From: Phytomonas francai
Taxonomy: Eukaryota; Euglenozoa; Kinetoplastea; Trypanosomatida; Trypanosomatidae
Assembly (NCBI GenBank): GCA_001766655.1
Contig: MJCC01000015.1
Span: forward strand, 1 to 15,765
Reading direction: 5' to 3'
Length of the DNA: 15,765 nt
Within the stretch, counting starts at the first letter, position 1; every line of letters begins with the position of its first letter. A model generated the notes under the pieces. The model had not been told where the DNA came from and ran no database searches. It saw only the letters and a list, made by a program, of their open reading frames with translations. Below, in pieces: positions 15,709 to 15,765 of the stretch. Made by a program: the position numbers and the translations under genes.

Positions 15709-15765
15709 CGTGACTTACTGAGGGTGGTGTGTTGTGGGGAGTTAGTGTATGTGTTTCGTCTGTTC
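15709..15765 (-). promoter_or_regulatory. EF-1A leader with candidate trans-splice acceptor
   Basis: The minus strand has a C/A/T-rich tract (CCCCACAACACACCACCCTC) ending in AG at 15719-15718, then the nine-base leader TAAGTCACG before the ATG. A very short 5' UTR is inferred. Confidence 0.55.

Overview
The window is nuclear DNA from a trypanosomatid (kinetoplastid) protist. The clearest marker is a full-length elongation factor 1-alpha whose protein closely matches trypanosomatid EF-1A. All eight confidently recognised intact genes, plus two genes with disrupted frames, lie on the minus strand. None shows a cis-intron, and pyrimidine tracts followed by AG sit a short way upstream of most start codons. 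This is the expected layout of one polycistronic transcription unit processed by spliced-leader trans-splicing. The species cannot be named. The AT-rich spacers with many homopolymers and microsatellites are unlike GC-rich Leishmania.

In transcription order (high to low coordinates) the genes are: EF-1A (15708-14359); the Golgi small GTPase ARL1 (14081-13506); a CAMK-like protein kinase with a C-terminal leucine-rich region (12970-11234); an atypical-RRM/UHM-like protein (10953-10264); a RING-H2 protein (9786-9148); a 1.4 kb AT-rich spacer that may hold a decayed methyltransferase-like reading frame (about 8553-8273); a TMEM8/CREST-type membrane protein (7723-7052); a small secreted or ER protein of unknown function (6784-6278); eIF3a (5840-3555); a 1.2 kb spacer; a PLOD-like glycosyltransferase with C-terminal C2H2 fingers, split by a frameshift (2297-838); and the NatB catalytic subunit Naa20, also split by a frameshift (586-24).

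There is no operon-like shared pathway. Translation (EF-1A, eIF3a, Naa20) is over-represented, as often happens by chance in trypanosomatid directional gene clusters. From memory, the order eIF3a - six genes - EF-1A resembles the start of Leishmania chromosome 17, which would put the glycosyltransferase and Naa20 beyond a synteny break.

The most interesting points are: (1) the glycosyltransferase/zinc-finger fusion, a candidate nuclear DNA- or RNA-linked glycosyltransferase such as a base J glucosyltransferase relative; (2) frameshifts in two adjacent conserved genes; (3) a methyltransferase motif I in an apparently empty spacer; and (4) a perfect 11-bp hairpin abutting the ARL1 stop codon. 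Several convenient long reading frames begin at TTG or GTG, and I moved those starts to the first ATG.
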